Source of the DNA: Gudongella sp034006985
GTDB taxonomy: Bacteria > Bacillota > Clostridia > Tissierellales > Tissierellaceae
Length of the DNA: 64,000 nucleotides
Reading direction: 5' to 3'
NCBI GenBank assembly: GCA_034006985.1
Contig: JAVERT010000010.1
Location: forward strand, 21,797 to 85,796
This document shows positions 55,001 through 62,167 of the stretch, piece after piece (within the stretch, counting starts at the first letter, position 1; each line of letters starts with the position of its first letter). The translations under genes and the position numbers were made by a program. The notes below the pieces were generated by a model. It did not search any database. It was given only the letters and a program-made list of their open reading frames with translations, and had not been told where the DNA came from.

Positions 55001-55982
55001 AATAATTGCTGAGTTACTTGAGGAATATCCATTTGTCACCAATTACTTTGAGGAAAATGGGATTGATATATCTGGGAAGGAGCATCTAAGCTTTAGAGAA
55101 ATTATAGAACGAATAGATAAAGATGAAGTAGAAGATATGGCAATAGATCAATTAGGACTTTTAGAAAACTTAGAAATATATATTGATCAGATGAAAAGCT
55201 TTCTTGGGGTTAAAGAAGAAAGTGGAGTTCGTTCTTTAAGCATTCTACCTGGGAAAAATAAATTAGGAGAAGTTGAAAATTTCAAGGATCTAACTATAGA
55301 ATCTTCTCAAATAATCTCTATAGTAGGGCCAACAGGAGCTGGTAAATCAAGGCTCTTAGCGGATATAGAGTGGACAGCGAATGCAGATACTCCAACGGGT
55401 AGAACAATACTTATAAATGGAGAGCTACCAGATAAAAAGTGGAGATTTTCATCAAACAACAAACTAGTTGCTCAGCTTTCACAAAATATGAATTTTGTAA
55501 TGGATTTGACTGTAATGGAGTTTTTAAGACTCCATGCAGAAAGTAGAATGGTTCTAGATATTGAAGAGACAATCGAAAAGATAATTGAAAAAGCAAATAA
55601 TCTAGCAGGAGAGAAGTTTGCACTAGATACTCCAATAACTGCCCTAAGTGGAGGTCAATCAAGAGCTTTAATGATTGCTGACACAGCAATTTTAAGCTCG
55701 TCACCAATAGTTTTAATCGATGAAATTGAAAATGCAGGAATTGATAGAAGAAAAGCCTTGGATTTATTATTAGATGAGAATAAAATAGTATTAATGGCAA
55801 CCCATGATCCAACACTTGCACTTTTTGCAGATAAGAGAATTGTAATTAAAAATGGTGGTATTGAGGCTATAATAGAGACAAGTTTAGAAGAAAAAGAGGT
55901 TTTAAAAGATCTTGAAAAAATGGACGCATATATACAAGAGATGAGAACAAGTTTAAGACAAGGCGAAAGCCTCAAAAGATAA
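54990..55982 (+). CDS. ABC ATPase with DUF1858-like N terminus and no permease
   Basis: 330 residues. The first 75 (IIAELLEEYPFVTNYFEENGIDI) resemble the DUF1858/ScdA_N-like head of the first gene's product. An ABC domain follows: Walker A GPTGAGKS at about 112-119, signature LSGGQSRAL, Walker B VLIDEIENAG and the ATHD switch. No membrane helices are present here or in any operon gene, so this is not an ordinary transporter. It may act like the cytosolic ABC ATPases SufC or ABC-F, as an engine for assembling or delivering a cofactor. The signature and both Walker motifs are intact. Confidence 0.8.
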   Translation: MTNKIIAELLEEYPFVTNYFEENGIDISGKEHLSFREIIERIDKDEVEDMAIDQLGLLENLEIYIDQMKSFLGVKEESGVRSLSILPGKNKLGEVENFKDLTIESSQIISIVGPTGAGKSRLLADIEWTANADTPTGRTILINGELPDKKWRFSSNNKLVAQLSQNMNFVMDLTVMEFLRLHAESRMVLDIEETIEKIIEKANNLAGEKFALDTPITALSGGQSRALMIADTAILSSSPIVLIDEIENAGIDRRKALDLLLDENKIVLMATHDPTLALFADKRIVIKNGGIEAIIETSLEEKEVLKDLEKMDAYIQEMRTSLRQGESLKR

Positions 55983-55999
55983 GAATAGGAGAGATGAAA

Positions 56000-56242
56000 A
56001 TGCATGATGGATGTACAGGTAGTTTTGGAAGCGGTAGAGAAGTAGTGGATAAAATAAGAGCAATGGGATTTAATGAAAATCCAATGCCAGATGGAGTAAC
56101 CATAAACTGTATCGAATGTAAAAATGATTTTAGCATGACACATCTTGAGACAAAATGTCCAAGCTGTGGAATGGTATATGGAGTAACACCTTGTTCAACA
56201 GCATATCCAGATAGGATAAAAGCTGCAGGTATAGATTATTAA
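56000..56242 (+). CDS. Small zinc-ribbon-like protein
   Basis: 80 residues with CIEC and CPSC pairs spaced 21 residues apart (INCIECKNDFSM, KCPSCGMVYG) plus single cysteines at either end, a probable zinc ribbon or metal-chaperone site. ATG 56000 is favoured by the GGAG at 55988-55991; ATG 55994 is too close. It is last in the operon, six genes from no other metal protein, and is followed by a 14-bp terminator. Confidence 0.7.
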   Translation: MHDGCTGSFGSGREVVDKIRAMGFNENPMPDGVTINCIECKNDFSMTHLETKCPSCGMVYGVTPCSTAYPDRIKAAGIDY

Positions 56243-56261
56243 TAGATTGATCAGAAAATAG

Positions 56262-56300
56262 AAGTTGCATCAAGTTAAGAGTACTTGGTGTGACTTTTTT
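56262..56300 (+). terminator. Terminator of the SBP-GTPase-ABC operon
   Basis: AAGTTGCATCAAGT pairs with ACTTGGTGTGACTT over 14 positions (some G-U), followed by six T. A related hairpin follows the next gene. Confidence 0.88.
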
Positions 56301-56537
56301 GTATGATATCTTTGTCAGTTCAAGAAATTTGTGGGAAACGAGTCTCTATTAATTTTCTATAGTCGAGTCTTTTTCCCGAAAATTTCTTTCATCGAGAAGT
56401 AGCTTTGCTCGGCCACTCAACACAAACAGATATATTATTTATTTCAGGGTATATAATTAAATAGAAAGGGTGGATTTATAATGTGATTAATAATCAAGTC
56501 CTTGGAAGGGCTAGCTAAAAAGCTTAAAGGAAATAAA

Positions 56538-56861
56538 ATGAAAAGCATGTTGCCAGGTGAAGAAACTTTTGAAACTTTCTTAAACGAGGTTAATACAAAA
56601 GAAAGACAAGAAACCCTAAAGGATTTAGGAAAATCTGATTCACTTAGACTTGATACATTTGTAATTGATGAAATATTAGGATTTGAAGTATTTACATCAG
56701 ATAAGAAAATTATAGGTACAATTCCAGCAAAAAAATCGATAACATTGGAAGTTGGAATGGGACGTGGACTAGAACCCTATGTAATTGACTATATTGTTAT
56801 AAAAGATGAAGAAGGAATTTTTACTTGTAATGTTACTATAGGATTAAAGTATCAGGAATAG
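56538..56861 (+). CDS. Hypothetical protein
   Basis: 107-residue soluble protein with an acidic N-terminal helix and a beta-rich C-terminal part (VIDEILGFEVFTSDKKIIGTI). ATG 56538 has AAAGGAAA upstream; the frame extends to 56502 but has no site there. No family recognised. It stands alone between two similar terminators and probably has its own promoter in the 56301-56520 gap. Confidence 0.55.
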   Translation: MKSMLPGEETFETFLNEVNTKERQETLKDLGKSDSLRLDTFVIDEILGFEVFTSDKKIIGTIPAKKSITLEVGMGRGLEPYVIDYIVIKDEEGIFTCNVTIGLKYQE

Positions 56862-56888
56862 AGTATTAATAGCTTGATTTGAGAATGG

Positions 56889-56928
56889 AAGCTACACTAA
56901 ATTAATAAGACTTAGTGTGGCTTTTTTG
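56889..56928 (+). terminator. Terminator of the hypothetical gene
   Basis: AAGCTACACTAA pairs with TTAGTGTGGCTT, followed by six T; similar in sequence to the terminator at 56262. Confidence 0.85.
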
Positions 56929-56968
56929 TTTGGAATCAAATATAATTATGTCAATGAGGTGAATACAT

Positions 56969-57724
56969 ATGGATAAAAATTATACAGAAATAAATTCAAA
57001 TGCTTTTGATAAGTGGGTTGAAGAAGGATGGGAATGGGGGCAACCTATTAGTCACGAAATTTTCGAAAAAGCAAAAATGGATGATTGGTTTGTGGTATTA
57101 ACACCTACCAAACCAGTACCAAAAGAGTGGTTCCCTGAAATGAAAGGTGCAAAAGTACTTGGCCTGGCTTCTGGTGGTGGTCAACAGATGCCAATATTTG
57201 CAGCTCTAGGTGCAAAGTGCACTGTATTAGATTATTCAAAAAGGCAGCTGCAAAGTGAAAAGGAAGTAGCGACAAGAGAAAATTATGAAATAAATATGAT
57301 TAGAGCAGATATGACAAAACCTTTACCTTTTGAGGATGAATCCTTTGATTTGATTTTCCATCCAGTTTCGAATAGCTATATTGAGGATGTATTACCAGTT
57401 TGGAAAGAGTGCTATAGAATACTAAAAAAAGGTGGAATATTACTATCCGGTCTAGATAATGGACTCAATTATGCTTTTGATGAGGAAGAGACTGAGGTAA
57501 TGTACAAGCTTCCTTTTAACCCTTTGAAGAATAAAAAACAGTATGATGATTCAATAAAAAATGATTGGGGAATTCAATTTTCACATACAATTGAAGAACA
57601 GATAGGTGGACAGTTAAGAGCTGGTTTTATTCTCACAGATATATTACAAGATACAAATGGCGCGGGTAAACTGCATGAATATAACATCCCTTGTTTTTAT
57701 GCAACAAGAGCGGTTAAAAAGTGA
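56969..57724 (+). CDS. SAM-dependent methyltransferase
   Basis: 251-residue class I methyltransferase. Motif I is VLGLASGGGQQMPIFAALG (about 63-81), Asp in TVLDYS binds the ribose, and motif IV and the post-IV region are FDLIFHPVSNSYIED and ILKKGGILLSG. It belongs to the UbiE/Methyltransf_11 group with the substrate unknown. It may be in one unit with the membrane protein 25 bases downstream. The ribosome site is TGAGGTGAATA. Confidence 0.9.
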   Translation: MDKNYTEINSNAFDKWVEEGWEWGQPISHEIFEKAKMDDWFVVLTPTKPVPKEWFPEMKGAKVLGLASGGGQQMPIFAALGAKCTVLDYSKRQLQSEKEVATRENYEINMIRADMTKPLPFEDESFDLIFHPVSNSYIEDVLPVWKECYRILKKGGILLSGLDNGLNYAFDEEETEVMYKLPFNPLKNKKQYDDSIKNDWGIQFSHTIEEQIGGQLRAGFILTDILQDTNGAGKLHEYNIPCFYATRAVKK

Positions 57725-57749
57725 GTAATCAAGATAGAAGGAGCATGGA

Positions 57750-58622
57750 ATGTTTAATAAAAAAGCAATTCTAAGAGGTTTACTATTATTAATTATTATC
57801 AATATTTTCCCAATTGTCGCAACAGCGGATGTTGGACCAAAGCCATCACTGGAAATAGTAGTAAAAGGGATGGAAGATAATAATTATTGGTTAGATTTAT
57901 TAGTAACCGATAAAAGTGAATATTCTTGGTTAGAATTAAGCTATGGAGAAAGAGAGCGGGTAAAAAAACTAGCAGAATATGTTGATGAAGAAGGATTTCA
58001 CCCTGCGCTTTTAGTTGGTACTCAAGTTCCCTTAAATGGAGAATTGAGAGGTGTGAAAAATCCAGACAATACTAATTCTCATAAATTTAGCTATATGGGA
58101 ACACCAGAGAGGTTTAAAATCGCTATATTAACTGAAGATAATACCTTAATAATATCAGATGTAATTAATAGAAAGAATTTTAATTCTATTGTTGAGTTTG
58201 ATTTAAGAGGTGAGGTTTTACAGGGAGATATAATTTTATCTGCAGGCCAAGCTAAAGAAATTAGCCCAATTTTGAATATGTCCATAGGTTTTATATTTAG
58301 ACTTTTACTTACTTTAGCAATTGAGATAGGAATTGCCCTTTTATTTGGATTTACAATTAAAAATTCAGGAAAAATACTCCTAAAAACCAATATATTAACA
58401 CAAGTATTACTAAATATTGCTATATTATGGATGAATTTATCCTATGGCATGTTAGCCGCATTATTTATATTTGTATTGATGGAGATATTAATAATTATCT
58501 TTGAAACAATAATATATGCAAAATACTTAACTGAAAAACCTAAAAGTAGGAGAATAGCATATGGTGTGGTAGCTAATATAGTTTCTTTAGTGGTAGGCTT
58601 TGGTATTAACTTAGTTATGTAA
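57750..58622 (+). CDS. Hypothetical membrane protein (DVGPKP family)
   Basis: 290 residues: a signal-peptide-like helix followed by ADVGPKPSLEIVV, an exposed domain of about 165 residues and four or five membrane helices at the C-terminal end (about 178-288). The motif DVGPKP with a following YWLDLL is common in uncharacterised Clostridial membrane proteins. I do not know its function. An AGAAGGAG site precedes the ATG. Confidence 0.65.
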   Translation: MFNKKAILRGLLLLIIINIFPIVATADVGPKPSLEIVVKGMEDNNYWLDLLVTDKSEYSWLELSYGERERVKKLAEYVDEEGFHPALLVGTQVPLNGELRGVKNPDNTNSHKFSYMGTPERFKIAILTEDNTLIISDVINRKNFNSIVEFDLRGEVLQGDIILSAGQAKEISPILNMSIGFIFRLLLTLAIEIGIALLFGFTIKNSGKILLKTNILTQVLLNIAILWMNLSYGMLAALFIFVLMEILIIIFETIIYAKYLTEKPKSRRIAYGVVANIVSLVVGFGINLVM

Positions 58623-58763
58623 TTTGAAATTATAGTATTGGTAGGGGCTAGCTTAGCTGGCTCGTTCTTGCATATCATTAGTCTATTGCCAACTAAACTT
58701 AACTGTAAATAGAAATAATGATACAATAATCTCAAGTAGGAGGAGATGTCAGGAGGATTAAAT

Positions 58764-59597
58764 ATGAAATCTATAAACAAATATATAATGCCAATTTCTA
58801 TGTTTGTTATATTTGAAGTGATTGCTATTATTCTTTGGCTTGTATTAGATAGTATTTTTTATTTATTAAACTTTTCATATATAGGGCTTAGTATTTCGTT
58901 TGGTTTAGTTTTATACACAAATAAATACAAATATGCTAGACATGTTGTCCAGTTTTTAGTTGGACTGTATATGCTAGTATACCTAGGTTTGATTTCTAAT
59001 GAAAACATGCAGATAGAAGGTTTTTGGTACTATTTTTTTTTAGGTGTATTTGAAGCAGCAGTTATTCATTATGTAGTGGCGAAGATTGTAGGACCCTTTA
59101 TATTTGGAAGAGGTTGGTGCGGATATGCTTGCTGGACTGCTATGATACTGGATTTATTGCCATATAAAACACCTGAAAATCCAAGAAAAAACATAGGATA
59201 TATTAGATACATAGTCTTCATAGTGTCACTTTTATTTACAGGCGCATTATTTATATTTAAGATTCCAAATTTAGAGAAGATTATGTTTTGGAGCTTCGTT
59301 GTTGGTAATTTAATATATTACACCATAGGTATTACACTTGCATTTATATTTAAAGATAATCGCTCATTTTGCAAGTATATATGTCCAATTACGATATTTT
59401 TGAAACCAGCAAGCTATTTCTCTTTAATCAGGATAAAGAACGATAAGGAAAAATGCATATCTTGTAGAGTATGTATAGATGTTTGTCCTATGGAGGTTGA
59501 TATGATGGATAATTCTAGGAGTAGAGCAAATGCTACAGAATGTATTCTATGTATGAGATGTATAGAAGAATGTCCCCAAAATGCATTACATTTGTGA
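58764..59597 (+). CDS. NapH-like membrane protein with two 4Fe-4S clusters
   Basis: 277-residue protein with four or five membrane helices, then the motif GRGWCGYACWTAM on a helix end, and a C-terminal ferredoxin domain with CISCRVCIDVCP and CILCMRCIEECP. Similar proteins (NapH, CcoG, YccM types) pass electrons across or along the membrane, or assist metalloenzyme maturation. ATG 58764 has AGGAGG seven bases upstream; ATG 58746 is less well spaced. A C-P-I segment (YICPITIF) before the ferredoxin domain matches the second half of the family motif. Confidence 0.85.
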   Translation: MKSINKYIMPISMFVIFEVIAIILWLVLDSIFYLLNFSYIGLSISFGLVLYTNKYKYARHVVQFLVGLYMLVYLGLISNENMQIEGFWYYFFLGVFEAAVIHYVVAKIVGPFIFGRGWCGYACWTAMILDLLPYKTPENPRKNIGYIRYIVFIVSLLFTGALFIFKIPNLEKIMFWSFVVGNLIYYTIGITLAFIFKDNRSFCKYICPITIFLKPASYFSLIRIKNDKEKCISCRVCIDVCPMEVDMMDNSRSRANATECILCMRCIEECPQNALHL

Positions 59598-59704
59598 TAA
59601 GTAAACCTTTATAAATAGTATTCTAGTTTTACATCTTATTATGAATGTATTAAGGCTTCATGATAGGGTATAATATATATAATTAAACAATTAGAGGTGA
59701 TTAG

Positions 59705-60010
59705 GTGAAAGGCAGTAACTTTAAGAAAATTATATTATTGTTAATGATGATAATTATAGTATTTGTAGTATCAGCTTGTGTTCCAGGTGATGGATCTAAT
59801 ACAATAGATAAGCCAGCAGGATTATTCTCAGGTATATGGCATGGATGGATAGCTCCATTTTCCCTGATATTGTCCATATTCAATAAATCCACAAGTATAT
59901 ATGAGACTTTTAATACAGGATTTTGGTATGATTTTGGATTTTATGCAGCAATAATAAGTGGATTTGGTGGATTGTCATTTTCTAGGAAGAAAAAGAAAAA
60001 GAGAAAATAA
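59705..60010 (+). CDS. Small predicted lipoprotein/membrane protein
   Basis: 101-residue protein: an N-terminal helix with a lipobox SAC (about 24-25), a Trp-Gly-rich stretch GIWHGWIAPFSLI, a membrane helix (about 65-90) and a Lys-rich end. This pattern is seen in many Clostridial hypothetical proteins. GTG start with an AGAGGTGA site. No further assignment. Confidence 0.6.
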   Translation: MKGSNFKKIILLLMMIIIVFVVSACVPGDGSNTIDKPAGLFSGIWHGWIAPFSLILSIFNKSTSIYETFNTGFWYDFGFYAAIISGFGGLSFSRKKKKKRK

Positions 60011-60137
60011 TGTATTTGAGATATTAACTTGATTTTTATTAGGAATACAGTCTTGTATAATATAATGGTAGCTAAAATATCGACTGAAAACAGTGAATCA
60101 GATATAAAATGATTTGCTGTTTTTATTTTTCGAAAAA

Positions 60138-60200
60138 GGAAAGTATACTTTACATATAGATAAAAATATGTTATTCTATAAATGGAAAGTATACTTTACA
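60138..60200 (+). promoter_or_regulatory. Two-site XRE operator and promoter
   Basis: GGAAAGTATACTTTACA occurs at 60138-60154 and 60184-60200, 46 bp apart, each with the 12-bp palindrome AAAGTATACTTT. Site one overlaps a TTTACA -35 (60149-60154); TATTCT at 60172-60177 is the -10 with 17-bp spacing; site two lies just after the predicted start of transcription. This is the typical layout for autorepression by the XRE protein encoded directly downstream. Confidence 0.65.
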
Positions 60201-60223
60201 ATAAATAGAGGATGGTGAACTGT

Positions 60224-60430
60224 TTGAAAAATAAATTAGAAGAATTAAGAAAGAAACATGGGATTAGGCAAGAAGAACTCGCTGAGGCTTTAGAAGTTTC
60301 TCGTCAGACAATTGGTTCTCTCGAAAATGGAAGATACAATCCTTCTATTATTTTAGCATTTAAGATTGCTCATTATTTCGGTAAATCTATTGAAGAAATT
60401 TTTATTTATGAGGAGGAAGAAGTAAAATGA
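60224..60430 (+). CDS. Small XRE-family repressor
   Basis: 68 residues, entirely a Cro/CI-type helix-turn-helix: KHGIRQEELAEALEVSRQTIGSLENGRYNPSI. A TTG start at 60224 gives the usual MKNKLEELRKK opening, although ATG 60212 and GTG 60215 lie upstream in frame. It is expected to bind the paired palindromes just upstream. It is co-transcribed with the DUF2178 membrane protein, whose start overlaps its stop (ATGA). Confidence 0.9.
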   Translation: MKNKLEELRKKHGIRQEELAEALEVSRQTIGSLENGRYNPSIILAFKIAHYFGKSIEEIFIYEEEEVK

Positions 60431-60831
60431 AAGTATTGGAGAAAAAAATTATGTGGATTTTAGTTATGATGTTAATGGGAGTGGCTCTATTAGTTGTAAA
60501 TATAATTCGAAAAGGAGATAGTGCAACTACAAGTTTTGCTTTGGGGCTTATAGGAGTTTGCATACTTAAGTTAATTCAGTACTATCGTATTTCTAAGAAT
60601 CCAACGCTACTAAAGAAATTTAAAATTGAACAAAAAGAAGAACGAATGATTTCAATAGCAGAAAAGAGTGGTCGATATACTTTGTTATTAACAATATTAG
60701 CAGAATTTGGTGCTATATTTGTACTAATCCTACTTAATAAGAATGAGATTGCTACTATACTATCTTTTGTAGCAGGACTCCAAACACTTATATATTTAGT
60801 TATATATTATTATCTTAGTAGGAAATATTGA
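60427..60831 (+). CDS. DUF2178-like small membrane protein
   Basis: 134-residue protein with four membrane helices and a short cytosolic loop (KFKIEQKEERM). The pairing of a YozG-like regulator with a DUF2178 membrane protein is common in Firmicutes; the function is unknown, and a role in responding to membrane stress or acting as a regulator-sequestering partner is possible. It overlaps the regulator gene by four bases. Confidence 0.75.
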   Translation: MKVLEKKIMWILVMMLMGVALLVVNIIRKGDSATTSFALGLIGVCILKLIQYYRISKNPTLLKKFKIEQKEERMISIAEKSGRYTLLLTILAEFGAIFVLILLNKNEIATILSFVAGLQTLIYLVIYYYLSRKY

Positions 60832-60842
60832 AAAGTGATAAG

Positions 60843-61018
60843 GTGTATAAGTTAAAGAAAAGATTACTAAATTTATTTTCAGGTGAGCTTTCAGCGGTGG
60901 TCATGTTTATATATCGACGGGTTTAAAGACGGTAGGAATTTCTAATTTAATAGCATTTCCATACCTTATATTCAGCTACTACAAGGGAGTATGTGTTGGT
61001 TTTATAGATATAGATTAA
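60843..61018 (+). pseudogene. Frameshifted small membrane-protein gene
   Basis: A frame from GTG 60843 (VYKLKKRLLNLFSGELSA) runs to TAA 60924, and another frame continues as GGHVYISTGL and LIAFPYLIFSYYKGVCVGF to TAA 61016-61018. One base gained or lost near 60890 would join them into a single small membrane protein. It lacks a good ribosome site. The remaining 60832-61275 gap has only the terminator at its right. Confidence 0.35.
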
Positions 61019-61177
61019 TAGTTAAAAGAAGAACCCATAGTTATAAAACTACGTACCTTGATTTAAATTCTTGATTGGCATGATAAGATGTAACCCAACA
61101 ACGACATTGGTTTAACATATTTATTGAGGCGTGTTTCCAAGTGAGCACAAGATTATTTAGATAACAGATTTATATTG

Positions 61178-61208
61178 AAAAAAAAACCTTATCCAAAAGG
61201 TTTTTTTA
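61178..61208. terminator. Terminator for the XRE-membrane gene
   Basis: AAAAAAACCTT pairs with AAGGTTTTTTT around a 6-base loop. It lies downstream of the minus-strand gene at 61276 and can work in both directions. Confidence 0.7.
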
Positions 61209-61275
61209 TTTTTTTACTTAAATCGCTTGGTAATAAGATTTGCAAGTAAGAGCATGAGATTCAAAATATACAATA

Positions 61276-61746
61276 TTAAACTTTTGAATAATAAATATTT
61301 AAAATATAGTATAAAAATAATGTTGTTAATATAACAAATATAAGTGTCTGTAAGTTTAAAGTTCCAACGAAGAGTAAAAATACTACAATAAGAATGGGTT
61401 TAATTATGAACTTTATAAGTTTTGAAGCTTTATGCTGTTGGTTTAAAGTATATAAAACTCTGATTGGAAAGAATAACACTCCAAATATTAGTGCGAAAAC
61501 GAAATCTTTTAATGATAGTTTTTGATTCATTGTAAAAACTCCTTCCAAATATTTTTCTTCTTTATCCTCAAGATCAGACAAGTTTAATACTTTATTTAAA
61601 AGACTTAAACTTATTAAATCAGGCTTGCTTTTTCCTAACTCCCATTTAGAAATAGTTTGTCTAGTAACAAATACTTTATCTGCGACTTGCTGTTGTGTAA
61701 GATTTAGTTCTTGTCTCTTTATTATTATTTTATTAGAAATATCCAT
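61276..61746 (-). CDS. XRE regulator fused to a membrane domain
   Basis: 156 residues: an N-terminal helix-turn-helix (LTQQQVADKVFVTRQTISKWELGKSKPD, about 16-43), a short linker and two or three membrane helices (about 83-100, 110-150). Membrane-bound XRE proteins may sense envelope state directly. AGGAGG precedes the ATG. It is divergent from hcp across a 421-base gap, but the HcpR-like site near hcp is far from its start. Confidence 0.82.
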   Translation of the reverse strand: MDISNKIIIKRQELNLTQQQVADKVFVTRQTISKWELGKSKPDLISLSLLNKVLNLSDLEDKEEKYLEGVFTMNQKLSLKDFVFALIFGVLFFPIRVLYTLNQQHKASKLIKFIIKPILIVVFLLFVGTLNLQTLIFVILTTLFLYYILNIYYSKV

Positions 61747-62080
61747 TATGACATGACCTCCTAAGATAAAAATATCATTATTTTTAAAAAAAATAAAGCA
61801 ACATCAACGCAACGATTATTTTATTGTTGAAATTTCAATGATTTTAATATGTAATTTATAGATTGAGGGTTAAGGATTATTAGAGGCAAAGTATTAAAGT
61901 TTTAATCCTAGCAGAATAAGAATCAATTTATTTAGTATAATTTATTATACCAGTAAAAGAATTATAATGTTAAGGCATAAACCAAACTTATATTCTAGTA
62001 TAAAAGGAGTGATTACATAGCATTGAAATAAAAATCTTAGGAAACAAATAAATGAGTCAAGGAATAAATTAAACCTATAA

Positions 62081-62125
62081 TCGGTAACGTACGTTACCGA
62101 TTTAATCTTTTATATAGCATATGAT
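62081..62125 (+). promoter_or_regulatory. CRP/FNR-type operator and promoter of hcp
   Basis: A perfect 20-bp palindrome at 62081-62100 (core GGTAAC-GTAC-GTTACC) is followed by TATGAT at 62120-62125. The predicted start of transcription near 62132 puts the palindrome centre (62090.5) at -41.5, the class II activator position. The core and spacing match the site at 52987. The rest of the 61747-62167 gap is AT-rich and shows no gene. Confidence 0.75.
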
Positions 62126-62167
62126 AATAATTGTTGAATAAAAGGAATAAACAGGAGGGAATATAAT

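Noticed and set aside
55411..56143. Long minus-strand frames antisense to the ABC ATPase and zinc-ribbon genes
   Set aside because: The plus-strand genes have complete motifs; the antisense frames have hydrophobic, leucine-rich composition typical of AT-rich shadows.
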